Assembly (NCBI GenBank): GCA_036245805.1
Contig: BTRK01000004.1
Location: forward strand, 11,098,001-11,162,000
Direction of reading: 5' to 3'
Source: Pristionchus mayeri
Lineage: Eukaryota > Nematoda > Chromadorea > Rhabditida > Neodiplogasteridae
Length of the DNA stretch: 64,000 nucleotides
The notes beneath the pieces are model-generated. The model had not been told where the DNA came from and searched no databases. It saw only the letters and a program-made list of their open reading frames with translations. This document shows positions 1 through 10,100 of this stretch, piece by piece; the first letter of the stretch is position 1, and each line of letters opens with the position of its first letter. A program made the position numbers and the translations under genes.

Positions 1-136
1 GAAGCGTGATATGATGAAGGTACTGGTTGGAAGGAGATTCGATCGGTCGTCTCTGTGATCTTCACCTCTGCCAGTATGAAGAAAGTAAGTGGGCGACAGA
101 GTGCGCAATTCAGATCATTGCATCGTCAATTTATGA

Positions 137-2125
137 GAGGAATCGCGAGAGAATCGAGCACTCAGCGGCGGTGAATTCAAACACGTCATATCGGGCTAGA
201 ATTTTAGTGATAAGTACTTTGAATGATGCTCTTTCAAACTGCGTCGTCAGAATTCCGATATCTATCGTCGTCGTCGAGATTCAAAAGGCCAAACTTGGTA
301 CTATCACTTTTCGATGGTCAAATCGCGCTCATTTAAATGATCATAACATTGTATAAAATTGAGGTAGAAGGTCGTTCTTTGTTTCAAAAGAAAGCCACCA
401 TCATGCGCTACAACTTTTATGTTGCCGTCATCATTCCTGGACCTCACCCTGGTGCGGGGCGGTCGGGTGCACCAAAAGTGACGTAACTTTGGAAATCGGA
501 AAAACGTATTGGGATCTAGTGCGAAATTGATAGTGCCTATGGGTGGCTATCTTGTGCCCAAAAATCAGGCAAATCGAGAGGGGTAAAAAAAGTGGTCTCA
601 CTTTCTGTACGGTGACCCCGAAATCGGTCCCCGACAGCAATACTTCCAAAGCTCCAATTGGCCACTATTGGGTGCAAATACATTCAAAAACTTCAAAAAC
701 AACATTGTAAGTTGTTCCCCAATAGTTATACCTCTTTCATTGGTCAAAAATTACAGTATGACCTTAAATTCAAAAATCGATATTTTGTCCCTCAACGACC
801 CAAGGGATGGGTGCTATTGCACTAAATCGGTTGCAAGTAACGTAGGAACATCCCTGGAAACGTCTCAAAGAAAGTGGGCACCTATAAATACGATTTTTCA
901 TCTGAGGAATTCAAAGAAAAGCTCAAAACTGTACTTTAGGTGAATGTCGACATAGCGATATGAGTTATAGCTAGAAATGTAGAACTCGATGTGCTGAACA
1001 TTTTATCTGTTGAAAGTGAGTCTCGATCTTTACGTTGAAGCGCCCTACATCGCCTAGAAGTTGGCCAGAAACGAAGGGAAACGCGCGCGGGAGAGCGCTA
1101 AATAGAGAGGAGGGAGAAGGTGGTCAGGCGGAGTGAGCGCCAGACGGTTAGAGAACGCGCTCTCGGGATTCTAGCCTATTTCTGGCCAACTTCCAGGCTC
1201 TGTAGCATGCTTCAACGTAAAGATAGAGACTCACTTTCAACAGATAAAATGTTCAGCACATCGAGTTCTACATTTCTAGCTATAACTCATATCGCTATGT
1301 CGACATTCACCTAAAGTACAGTTTTGAGCTTTTCTTTGAATTCCTCAGATGAAAAATCGTATTTATAGGTGCCCACTTTCTTTGAGACGTTTCCAGGGAT
1401 GTTCCTACGTTACTTGCAACCGATTTAGTGCAATAGCACCCATCCCTTGGGTCGTTGAGGGACAAAATATCGATTTTTGAATTTAAGGTCATACTGTAAT
1501 TTTTGACCAATGAAAGAGGTATAACTATTGGGGAACAACTTACAATGTTGTTTTTGAAGTTTTTGAATGTATTTGCACCCAATAGTGGCCAATTGGAGCT
1601 TTGGAAGTATTGCTGTCGGGGACCGATTTCGGGGTCACCGTACAAAAAGTGAGACCACTTTTTTTTACCCCTCTCGATTTGCCTGATTTTTGAGCACAAG
1701 ATAGCCACCCATAGGCACTATCAATTTCGCACTATATCCCAATACGTTTTTCCGATTTCCAAAGTTACGTCACTTTTGGTGCACCCGACCGCTCCGCACC
1801 AGGGTGAGGTCCAGGAATGATGACGGCAACATAAAAGTTGTAGCGCATGATGGTGGCTTTCTTTTGAAACAGAGAACGACCTTCTATCTCAATTTTAAAC
1901 AATTTTATGATCATTTAAGTGAGCGCGATTTGACCATCGAAAAGTGATAGTACCAAGTTTGGCCTTCTGAATCTCGACGACGACGATAGATATCGGAATT
2001 CTGACGACGCAGTTTGAAAGAGCATCATTCAAAGTACTTATGACTAAAATTGCAGCTGAAACGAGCAAACTTGAAATTCTCCGCCGCTAATCCCCCTAAA
2101 ATGCTCGATTCTCTCTCGATTCCTC
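137..2125. mobile_element. Large palindromic element, GAGG family, copy 1
   Basis: A left arm (about 137-1062) and a right arm (about 1190-2125) are reverse complements with few mismatches, separated by a loop of about 100 bases (1075-1178) rich in GAGAG/CGCGC. The ends read GAGGAATCGCGAGAGAATCG on the left and its near complement on the right. The same family recurs at 22494-24433 and as a single arm at 27421-28393. Frames inside the arms (for example the 133-residue minus frame near 1307-1708) are repeated on the other arm in mirror image and have no recognisable domain, so they are not treated as genes. Non-autonomous DNA transposon is the best reading. Confidence 0.85.
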
Positions 2126-2370
2126 TCTTATATTATATGAAAATTTATATTTTTTGAAAGTCGCAGGACGTGGATCCCTCGACGGTGAGGTCAGGAGCTC
2201 TCGTGATCGTTCTTCTCATTTCAAGATGGTCATTTTCGGTGTGCTTACGAGAGGATGTTGGATTGCCATTGAACCAAACATCTTAGTAGGTCATACCCAT
2301 CACACGGTGACCACTCCGATGGGGATTATTTTCAAAACCTCGTCATTCTGCCAAATCCCTCGACCGGGAT

Positions 2371-2576
2371 ATGACAGAACCGCAACGACAAAAGCGCAAC
2401 TAGGTTAAAAAAATCACTAGCGACAAAAGCGCAACTCGAACTATCTTAGTATAGAGCGGTGATATCACTTCATGGTTGGTATCAATTAATTACTAATGAT
2501 GAGCACTGTCTGCACTGAGGGCATATGAAATACTAAGATATTTAGAGTTGCGCTTTTGTCGTTGCGATTCTGTCAT
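2371..2576. mobile_element. Short MITE with 31-bp terminal inverted repeats
   Basis: The left end ATGACAGAACCGCAACGACA and its complement on the right (2546-2576) form near-perfect 31-bp inverted repeats. A third partial copy of the motif CGACAAAAGCGCAACT lies inside at about 2416. About 206 bp long with no coding capacity. Confidence 0.75.
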
Positions 2577-2940
2577 TCCATATTTTCTGGATTATAAGAA
2601 AGCCACTTTACCTGTCCCCGAACATTTCCAAATTTGCGCAATGTCTCATTCTCTCTACGAGCTGTAATAGAGCGTGCTAATGATGCAGCAATTATCCGAA
2701 ATTCGCACTATGCCCAGATGTGATACATATCCAGTATTTATTAAAAGTGATCCATCTATCGATATATCGTACATGTCAGCGAAATCAGAACGGCCTCCGA
2801 GAGGCACCGAGAAATTGTCGATTTCTGGCTCTCTACGAATACGCAATTTTAAAAGTCGTGGTTATGCTCATATTTTTTATCATGGTCGATTTGCCGGAAA
2901 CGACCCGGACATGCTCGGTTAATTATGGCAAGAAATCGAT
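2577..2940. other. Spacer, no gene recognised
   Basis: An 82-residue plus-strand frame (2674-2922) exists, but it has no recognisable domain, splice context or signal sequence. It is left unannotated. Confidence 0.4.
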
Positions 2941-3185
2941 ACCAACAAAATACGGACACGCTGATGAGAGTTTCGCCCCTTTTACGTATTTCGATAATTT
3001 GATTCCTCGCCACACCGTGCGTTTCTGAGAGCGCAAAGTGAAATGATCAGATTGTCCATCACTCCCCCATTGTTCTCACTCCTCCCTCATCCCCAAATAA
3101 CGTGCGGTGTGCGAGGAATGAGTGCATTGAAATAATCGAAATACGTAAAAGGGGCGAAGCTCTCACCAGCGTGTCCGTATTTTGT
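2941..3185. mobile_element. Inverted-repeat MITE, about 245 bp
   Basis: The left arm (about 2941-3020, ending in ATACGTAAAAGG-type sequence read in reverse) and right arm (about 3105-3185) are complementary, sharing ACCAACAAAATACGGACACG and its complement. The middle is a unique loop of about 80 bases. Confidence 0.7.
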
Positions 3186-3192
3186 TGGCAAA

Positions 3193-3363
3193 CCACTCAT
3201 TTGAAAGCTCTCACTACCACTCATTTGAAAGCTCTCACTACCACTCATTTGAAAGCTCTCACTACCACTCATTTGAAAGCTCTCACTACCACTCATTTGA
3301 AAGCTCTCACTAAGACCACTCATTTGAAAGCTCTCACTACCACTCATTTGAAAGCTCTCACTA
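3193..3363. repeat. 24-bp tandem repeat, seven copies
   Basis: Seven copies of a 24-base unit starting CCACTCATTTGAAAGC. One 3-base insertion (AGA) precedes the sixth copy. Because 24 is divisible by three, both strands stay open through it (eight-residue repeats on each), which explains the two overlapping open frames here. No start, splice or flanking domain supports a protein. The copies are almost identical, suggesting recent expansion. Confidence 0.9.
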
Positions 3364-3720
3364 ATTCACTTAGAAAATTTGAGCTGCTTCTGCACCTACA
3401 TTTTTGAGAAAAATGCCAAGTGTACCACTGTTCAAAATCGGATTCAGAGAAATTGGTTTAGATAGATCGATAGAACTCAAAAAATGAGTCGGGGTCACCC
3501 AGAGGTCAATTTCGCTCAATCTCTCACCGTTTTCGAGAAATGGGCCCCTGAAGAGAGTGGTGCAGAATTGCGAACCGGTGTTGGAAGCTCCCAAATGAAG
3601 TCTGCACAATAAGAGGGGGTCACTCAGGCATGCGTTAGGATGTCCAAAACCGGTTAGAACTCAATTCACGATTTTCCTCCATTCTCATGAATGGCAAATT
3701 CAGCTCCATTTTCTCGTGAA
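3364..3720. repeat. Dispersed repeat family with GAGTCGGGGTCAC motif, copy 1
   Basis: Shares motifs in the same order with 60480-60880 and, in shorter form, 53690-53880. They are GAGCTGCTTCTGCACC-like sequence, ATGAGTCGGGGTCACCCAG, TGTCCAAAACCGGTTAGAAC and ACGATTTTCCTCCATTC. No coding capacity; probably an old interspersed element. Confidence 0.6.
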
Positions 3721-4206
3721 AGGCGTGATATTTGCATGATTTCATGGCCAGAGAATATTCTCAACGAAATCTCGGGTGATGAAAAAATATAACACCCCCC
3801 CCCCCACCTTCACTCATAGGCATTGCTCTTGCGTTCGGCCACTCAATTGTCTCCACATTATTCGCGCTAAAACAAATATATAGATACCAAGCATAACTAG
3901 CAGGTGCAGACTTGCAACGAAAATTCATCGTCATCTTGATATTCTTTCACACCGCAGGTGTTTCCTCAACATAAATGATGACCTATGATTCAGAGGACGA
4001 GAGGTGCAAAAAAGTCATTAATTCCAGAGTCCGCTTTTGCAGTCATCCGCCGACCACACCTTACATGCTAGTTTGTGCCCAATAAGCCCGTAGCTTGCAT
4101 CAACGAAACATCGACACATCCAATGGTGATATCGTCTTGATAAGCCCCATCTTAGTCACTCCATTCTCTCTCGCCTGTCATCCCCACACTTTCTTGTTTG
4201 GTCACG
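3721..4206. other. Upstream region of the secreted-protein gene
   Basis: No inverted repeat or gene is visible. Contains a run of about 13 C (near 3788-3801). The pyrimidine-rich stretch near 4160-4200 could be 5' leader or a trans-splice acceptor area, but no clear TTTCAG lies just ahead of the start codon. Confidence 0.4.
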
Positions 4207-6350
4207 ATGGATGCTCGTCTGCTCTCACTCCTATTCTCAACTCTTATCGTTGCAGTTCTATCGAAAAGTGACCAATTTCATCTTAAGAATTCGCTAGAAT
4301 TCGTGATTTTTAGACGAATTCCCCAATGAAATCGTCGTCACCTCGGCTGATGTTGTCAATGGGAAAATTAAGGTTGTTAACGGCTTTTTTTTTCACTTTT
4401 TGCGCTCAAAATTTGTAGAACATCGGAAAAGCAGGAGAGTCCTACCGACTGTATGCCGTCGCTGCAACCGCCGGAGCAGATCCTAATTTAGTGAAGCAAG
4501 TCAGCATCAGTGACAGTGGGGACCGAACTTTCAAGTGTGCAATTTTCTACGCGCACAATTCATGATCACCCGTTTAGATTGAACGATCTCTTCGGAAAAG
4601 AAGGCGTTTACTTTCTGAGTGAGAACAACATCGTTACTGGCCCCGTGAAGGTTAGGATCCACTACCTTTTATGATTGCGATTGATTGCTTCGTGCAGGTC
4701 ACTGACCCGACTACGAATATAGAGACGAGAGGAAAGAGGAGCGTAGTTTTCCGCTTGACATACACCATCTATCTCGTATCCACCAAAGGTGTTTTTGTTG
4801 CTAATATTAGAAACATGAAATGGTTACAGTGCCTGCTTTGCCCGTTGCGGATGTGGTCACATCGTATCCTCGAATGACCCTCTACTCCAATGACTACAAG
4901 CAAAAGGTGATATATGCAGCAAAGAAAATTCATTCAAAATGTATTCAGGAAGTGCTAGGCATGACAGTTCTCTGTGCGGATAACCACTTCACCCTGAGGA
5001 ACTTCGAATTTACTACGGTATGGTATTTAGGCGGAATTTGCTGACTTCAAAATAAATACCATGTTCCGGAGTTCCACTGGCTTAATATAACTCAGGATTC
5101 TGCATACGTTATTCCTCTCGGATATGATTTGCAATCCAACACACTACAGAATTCAGTTATCGAAATGACGTAAGATTACCCATTTTTCCTTCAAAAGCAT
5201 CTCTTCAGACGCCAGATTGGAAAGTCGTCATTCGTGACCATTCTGGGGCCAATTACGACTGTTGTAAACAAGGCCCAAGTTAACGGACAATTCACGATTT
5301 CACTCGATCTTGTTTCGAGTGCGTTTTTTTCCGCGCTAGATCATATTATCGCAGTCGGAAGAAATTCTTCCGGGTGAAAACCACAAAATTGCACTCTCCC
5401 GCAGTATTTTGTAGAAGACTACAGTCGGGAAAATTCTAGAGAATTGTACTATGGTTACGAAATGAAAGGCGATCATTCGACCTCGAGCTCTTTTTATAAA
5501 GACCATACTACGACTATAGTTCGTAATTCGGGTCGCCGTCTCTTCATTTTCCACACCCTCTCTCCGCTCGACCGGTCTAGAGAGTGTGGGAAATGAAGAA
5601 ACAGTGACCCGAATTACGAACTCTAATTACGACGTTATATGCAGCCTACGGAAGCCTCGAGCCCGGAGCAGCTCTTTCACTGCTCTCTCCGAATTGGCTG
5701 TCTCTCGGAGAACAATATTCGACCTCCTTCACTAAATACAGTGAAGCTTTCGATAGAACCTTCACGTTTGACAAGGATGTGAGTTTGGTGCTAATGTGCA
5801 ACGTATTGTTCCATTCATTTGCACACTTTAGACGCAGTTCGACTTCAGCATGGTAGCTTCAGCTCTGAAGAAGGACGAGATTGTCACTCTTGAGATCATG
5901 AACCAGAAGGGAGAGAAGAGACAGTGGAAGTTAGTGACCTCGCTTTGTTCCTTTCAACAACTTATGGATATTAACTAATGGAGGTTTCAATCATTTATTA
6001 AATATTTATTCAGGAGAAAATAAAGAACGTGATAAAACCAGCTAAATCCATTTTCAAACTTCAATTATTCTAGGTACGACTCTACAGACAAGGGTGAGAA
6101 GCAGTATTCAGCCATCGGTAGCCAACTCCGCCTTTTCGTCAACGAAAACGTTCTGGATTCTCCCGAAACCTACCCAAGATTTGTGGTGAAAGTGGCTTCA
6201 ACTGTACCAGGAACGACCACGACCAATGCCATGGACAAGACCTCATCGACATCGACCACATCTGCTACCATTTCAACAACTACTTCATTCGCTGTATCCA
6301 CGAGTGCAATGATGACTGCACTATTCACGATGATTCTCGTTGTTCAGTGA
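4207..6350 (+). CDS. Secreted, probably GPI-anchored protein, 412 aa, 12 exons (family not recognised)
   Basis: Twelve exons join in frame: 4207-4267, 4314-4372, 4419-4534, 4578-4650, 4698-4788, 4830-4906, 4949-5017, 5096-5169, 5209-5318, 5645-5778, 5832-5929, 6074-6350. They total 1239 bases with every GT..AG phase matching. Residues 1-19 (MDARLLSLLFSTLIVAVLS) are a signal peptide. About 330 residues without a membrane segment follow. Two blocks look alike in texture (a short beta-rich stretch ending in a Thr/Ser-containing loop). The tail is a Thr/Ser-rich linker (from about residue 365), then a hydrophobic C-terminus ending MILVVQ, as in a GPI signal. The protein is therefore expected on the outer cell surface or secreted. 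Nematodes have many such fast-evolving surface proteins (CUB-like and others), but I cannot assign one. Intron 9 (5319-5644) carries a MITE. A relic with similar exon texture lies downstream at 6683-7129. Confidence 0.85.
5517..5625. mobile_element. 110-bp hairpin MITE (TAGAGTTCG family) in intron 9
   Basis: Ends TAGTTCGTAATTCGGGTC and GACCCGAATTACGAACTCTA are inverted repeats. The core has TCTTCATTTTCCACACCCTC, then GACCGG, then GAGAGTGTGGGAAATGAAG, so the whole folds into one hairpin. Members of this family recur across the window. Confidence 0.8.
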
Positions 6351-6682
6351 TAAAACACTGTTATTTTTTGGATGATGTCAAAAAAACGCAAATGCGCAAC
6401 ACGATTTTTAGAGTCATTGTACTAATTTAATTCACTGTAAAGGGACACGATCATACATGTTCGATCATGAGACTTGAAGCATGCAATTCTATGAGATGTG
6501 AAGTGTATCTTCTAGAAATGTAATTTCCATGCCCCCGCTTAGCAGTAAACCGTGTGAAGTGTTATGCTGGTGTAAATTGCCCTGATCAAATGAAGCATTG
6601 GACTTTTAACTTATATAATTCTACAGTTCAACTTTCTTCCTACTATCTGCGCAGCTAGTTTCGACTCGGTCTATGCTTGCCG
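6351..6682. other. 3' flank of the secreted-protein gene
   Basis: About 330 bases after the stop codon, AT-rich, with no gene or repeat recognised. A canonical AATAAA was not found close to the stop codon, so the poly(A) site is not placed. Confidence 0.35.
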
Positions 6683-7129
6683 TCCCACGGACAATTCACG
6701 ATTTCACTGGATCTTGTTTCGAGTGCGTTTTTTTGCGCGTTAGATCGGATGATCGGTCGCAAGACCCAGAAAATTGTTTCATGAGTAGTCCAAGGGTATG
6801 TCTCAGTGCTCAGGAAGTTTGAGTGGCAGGGAAATTCCCGCATAAGAATTATAAATTTTTGAAAAGTGTTGTGCGGATGCATGATCACTACATAAGAGGG
6901 ACGTTGAAGGCATTCGTTCTCTACTTGGACGGCATGATGCGAGCATCACTGTATTCCAATGCTGCGCTAAATGTATGTATGCTAAAAATATATTATCGGT
7001 TTCTCGTAGATTTCGCCCAATATTGACAGAATTATCGACGGTCGTTCAGTGACCTTTAGTATCGAAATATCGGTACGTTCAGCCACTGCTTTAACGGTGA
7101 CATTAGCTGAAGGGATAAATACTCAGTGA
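6683..7129 (+). pseudogene. Relic of a gene related to the 4207-6350 secreted protein
   Basis: Bases 6689-6745 nearly repeat the end of exon 9 and its splice donor at 5283-5340 (GGACAATTCACGATTTCACT shared, then CTTGTTTCGAGTGCG). Farther on, after a CTCGTAG acceptor near 7008, an open stretch ends at TGA 7127-7129. It carries DGRSVTFSIEISVRSATALT, similar in texture to the parent protein around the exon 9/10 junction. No start codon, signal peptide or GPI tail is present. It is most simply a decayed tandem copy of part of the upstream gene. It could instead be a separate degraded family member. Confidence 0.45.
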
Positions 7130-7175
7130 ATTGTCATGTGTTCACCCATTTATTCTCCAAAAACAACCATTGGCG

Positions 7176-10100
7176 ATGCTGACGAACTCCGACAAGATCC
7201 ACATTGCGTTGGTTGCAATTACCGATACACTGGCTATTCTTGTTAACGTTTGCCTCGTTTTCGCCATTGTCATCAAGTAAGTATGCGCTATTTGTGGATA
7301 CATGGGATACAGACGAAATGCCTAGTGACGAATAACTGTCTAGTAGAGTCAGCAACCAAGTTGGGCAGCCCATCATATCGTGGTAAGATAATCTTTTGCA
7401 GAACACCCAAACAACTCCGTGCTTACTCAATCTTTCTGCTGAACAATGCCATCGTCGATTTGGCCACAGCTACTTCCAGCTTGATGGGAGCAGTTAGGTA
7501 CTTTTAATCTTTAATCTTTAGTCTTTATCACCGACGTATGAATAGTCTATTGTTTTTAATTATTGTGATTTGAAAATGGAGTTTCATTGCGGTAAGTCAT
7601 TCTTTGACCGGCGTACTTTGAACATGGAAACTGTGGATACTGGATAGAGAAAGATTAGAAAAGCAACTGCTTGCTTACAGAGCCATCGTTCTTCCAAGAG
7701 TTAACCTGACTGTTTTCCCAAATATTACATAATGCGCTCTTGACAATTTGGATACGAGAAGAGTTATATCAGAGACTTTCTGAGAAAACTGAGCAATTCC
7801 ACCTATAGGCCGTACAACGAAAAATTAAGTGTTGATATTAAGATATCTCTAGGTTTAACTTTTCATGTAGAGTTCAAAAATCGACCTTAGAATGCTGTAT
7901 CTGTAACCGCTCAGTTCCGGTTTTTGGCCAATGGACGGTGGTCGGTTTTTGTATTTTTGAAAGGCTTATCCAAACCCCATACATGTATAGTAGTTATTCT
8001 GAAAGCACACGACGAGATAAGCATTTTTACCGTTGGAAGTGAAAGGCTAGCTCATCTGTGAAAAAAGTTGTGGCCCTTTGAAATCTAAAATTTGTCTAAA
8101 AATTCACGCTTACTCAAAAATTAATTTATACAAAAGTACTCAAAACAGACGCGAAAGACATCAGAATGCGAGAATTTATGAAGTCGATTTTTTCAAACTT
8201 CTGATTTAGGTACCGTATAGCACCTTATTCGAAAGAGGATCAAAATTTATTGGAGAAACTTAATAAAAACTTAAGTTTATTGGAGAAACTTAATAAAAAC
8301 TTAGTAAACCCACTCCTGTTAAAGTTATAGGCATATTTTTAACTATTTAGGGACATTGGTGGGCAACTGATACATTTAAGGGCCTGGGAAGCAGGGGACG
8401 GGCATGGGTATCTTGTTATGTTAATCAATGAATCTCGGAAGCCTATAATGGGACATGGGAACCCTGCTATGGTACGCAGTCAGGTTGTTATTAGACCTGG
8501 GTAGCCTGTGTTGGGATTTGGGTTTTCGTACGAATCATTTTTGGAACGTGGGTAGCCTCTGGTGGGTCCGGGGTGGCTTTATGTGGTACTTGGGTAGTCT
8601 CTGATAAGATAAGTGTCCCCAACTTATATATTTTTGGGAAATGGGTCCGAGGCTTGCGGTATGGATATTGGATCAGAGCCGAAATGGGTCCGGGGTGGCT
8701 TTATGTGGTACTTGGGTAGTGTCTGATGATACCAGGGTCCTAATCTTGAAAAAGAAACTAAGCTTCGGTCCTGGATACCGAAAGAGCCGTTTTCGGCACT
8801 GGATACTTTATTATTACAGAAAAAAATATTTTTTGTTTTTGGCTCTGATCCAATATCCATACCGCAAGCCTCGGACCCATTTCCCAAAAATATATAAGTT
8901 GGGGACACTTATCTTATCAGAGACTACCCAAGTACCACATAAAGCCACCCCGGACCCACCAGAGGCTACCCACGTTCCAAAAATGATTCGTACGAAAACC
9001 CAAGTCCCAACACATGCTACCCAGGTCCAATAACAGCCTGATTGCATACCATAACAGGGTTCCCATGTCCCATTAGAGGCTTCCCAGATTCATTGATTAA
9101 CATAACAACTACCCAGGCCCTCAAATGTATCAGGTCCCTAAAATGTAAAAAAATAAGCCCATACCTTTAACAGGAGTAGGTTAACTGTAGTTTTCATTCA
9201 GATTCTTCAATAACTTTGGAATATATTTCGAATAAGGTGCTATACGGTACCTAAATCAGAAGTTAGAAAAAATCGACTTCATAAAATCTCGCATTCTGAT
9301 GTCTTTCGCGTCTGTTTTGAGTTCTTTTGTGTAAATGAATTTTTGAGTAAATTTGCACCCAGGGGTAAAATTACATGGAGAATCGAATGGAAAAGTTTAT
9401 TTTGCACCGGGCGTTATAAAATTTTTCAGGGCGTGAATTTATAGACAAATTTTAGAATTCAAACGGTCACAACATTTTTCACAGATGAGCTAGCCTTTCA
9501 CTTCCAACGGTAGAAATGCTTATCTCGTCGAGTGCTTTCAGCATAACTATACATGTATGGGGTTTGGATGACCCGCTCAAAAAATACAAAAAATGACCAC
9601 CCTCCAAAAAAAAAACTGACCAAAACCCGGAACTGAGCGGTTAGAGATACAGCATTCTAAGGTCGATTTTTGAACTCTACATGAAAAGTTACCCCTAGAG
9701 ATATCTTAATATCAACACTTAATTTTTCGTTGTACGGCCTTATGTAAATTTTCTCAGATATCCTCTGATATCTATCCTCATGGCAAACAATCATGTTCAG
9801 AGTGATCGAAGACCTCCACGGTGGTTTCGTAACAATCGTATTTCTTGGTCCATGCTCGCTCATCAGTGAAAATCAGTGCAGATTGTGCCCAGGTAGGTGA
9901 AATGGCATTCTCGAAAAATGTCGAATAATGGTTGTAATAGAAATGTGGACTTGCGAGATTTATTTAGCATGGACAGACAAATATTAGCATACGCATAGAT
10001 ACAAATCATATCCATATGTATACTATGTATTTACTGTAGCTCTGAACCTAAATCTTGTTCGCACACGTCGAAGAGACGATTACCTCTCTAACATAAATTT

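Noticed and set aside
1307..1708. 133-residue minus-strand frame
   Set aside because: It lies wholly in one arm of a palindrome, and a matching shorter frame (668-943) is its mirror on the other arm. No domain or splice support.
3102..3407. THLKALTT-repeat and SFQMSGSE-repeat proteins
   Set aside because: Explained by a 24-bp tandem repeat inside non-coding DNA. Both strands are open for the same reason.
3788..3801. CRISPR or other short regularly spaced array
   Set aside because: Only homopolymer and TE-type repeats were found; no array of identical repeats with unique spacers exists in the window.
7681..7731. Possible extra srd exon (AIVLPRVNLTVFPNIT)
   Set aside because: It follows an acceptor, but exon 2 already joins the TM3 exon at 9801 in phase and this stretch has no usable donor that keeps the frame.
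8641..9033. 130-residue frame in the first GGCCGTAC element
   Set aside because: Arm sequence only; composition biased and mirrored by the 94- and 77-residue minus frames.
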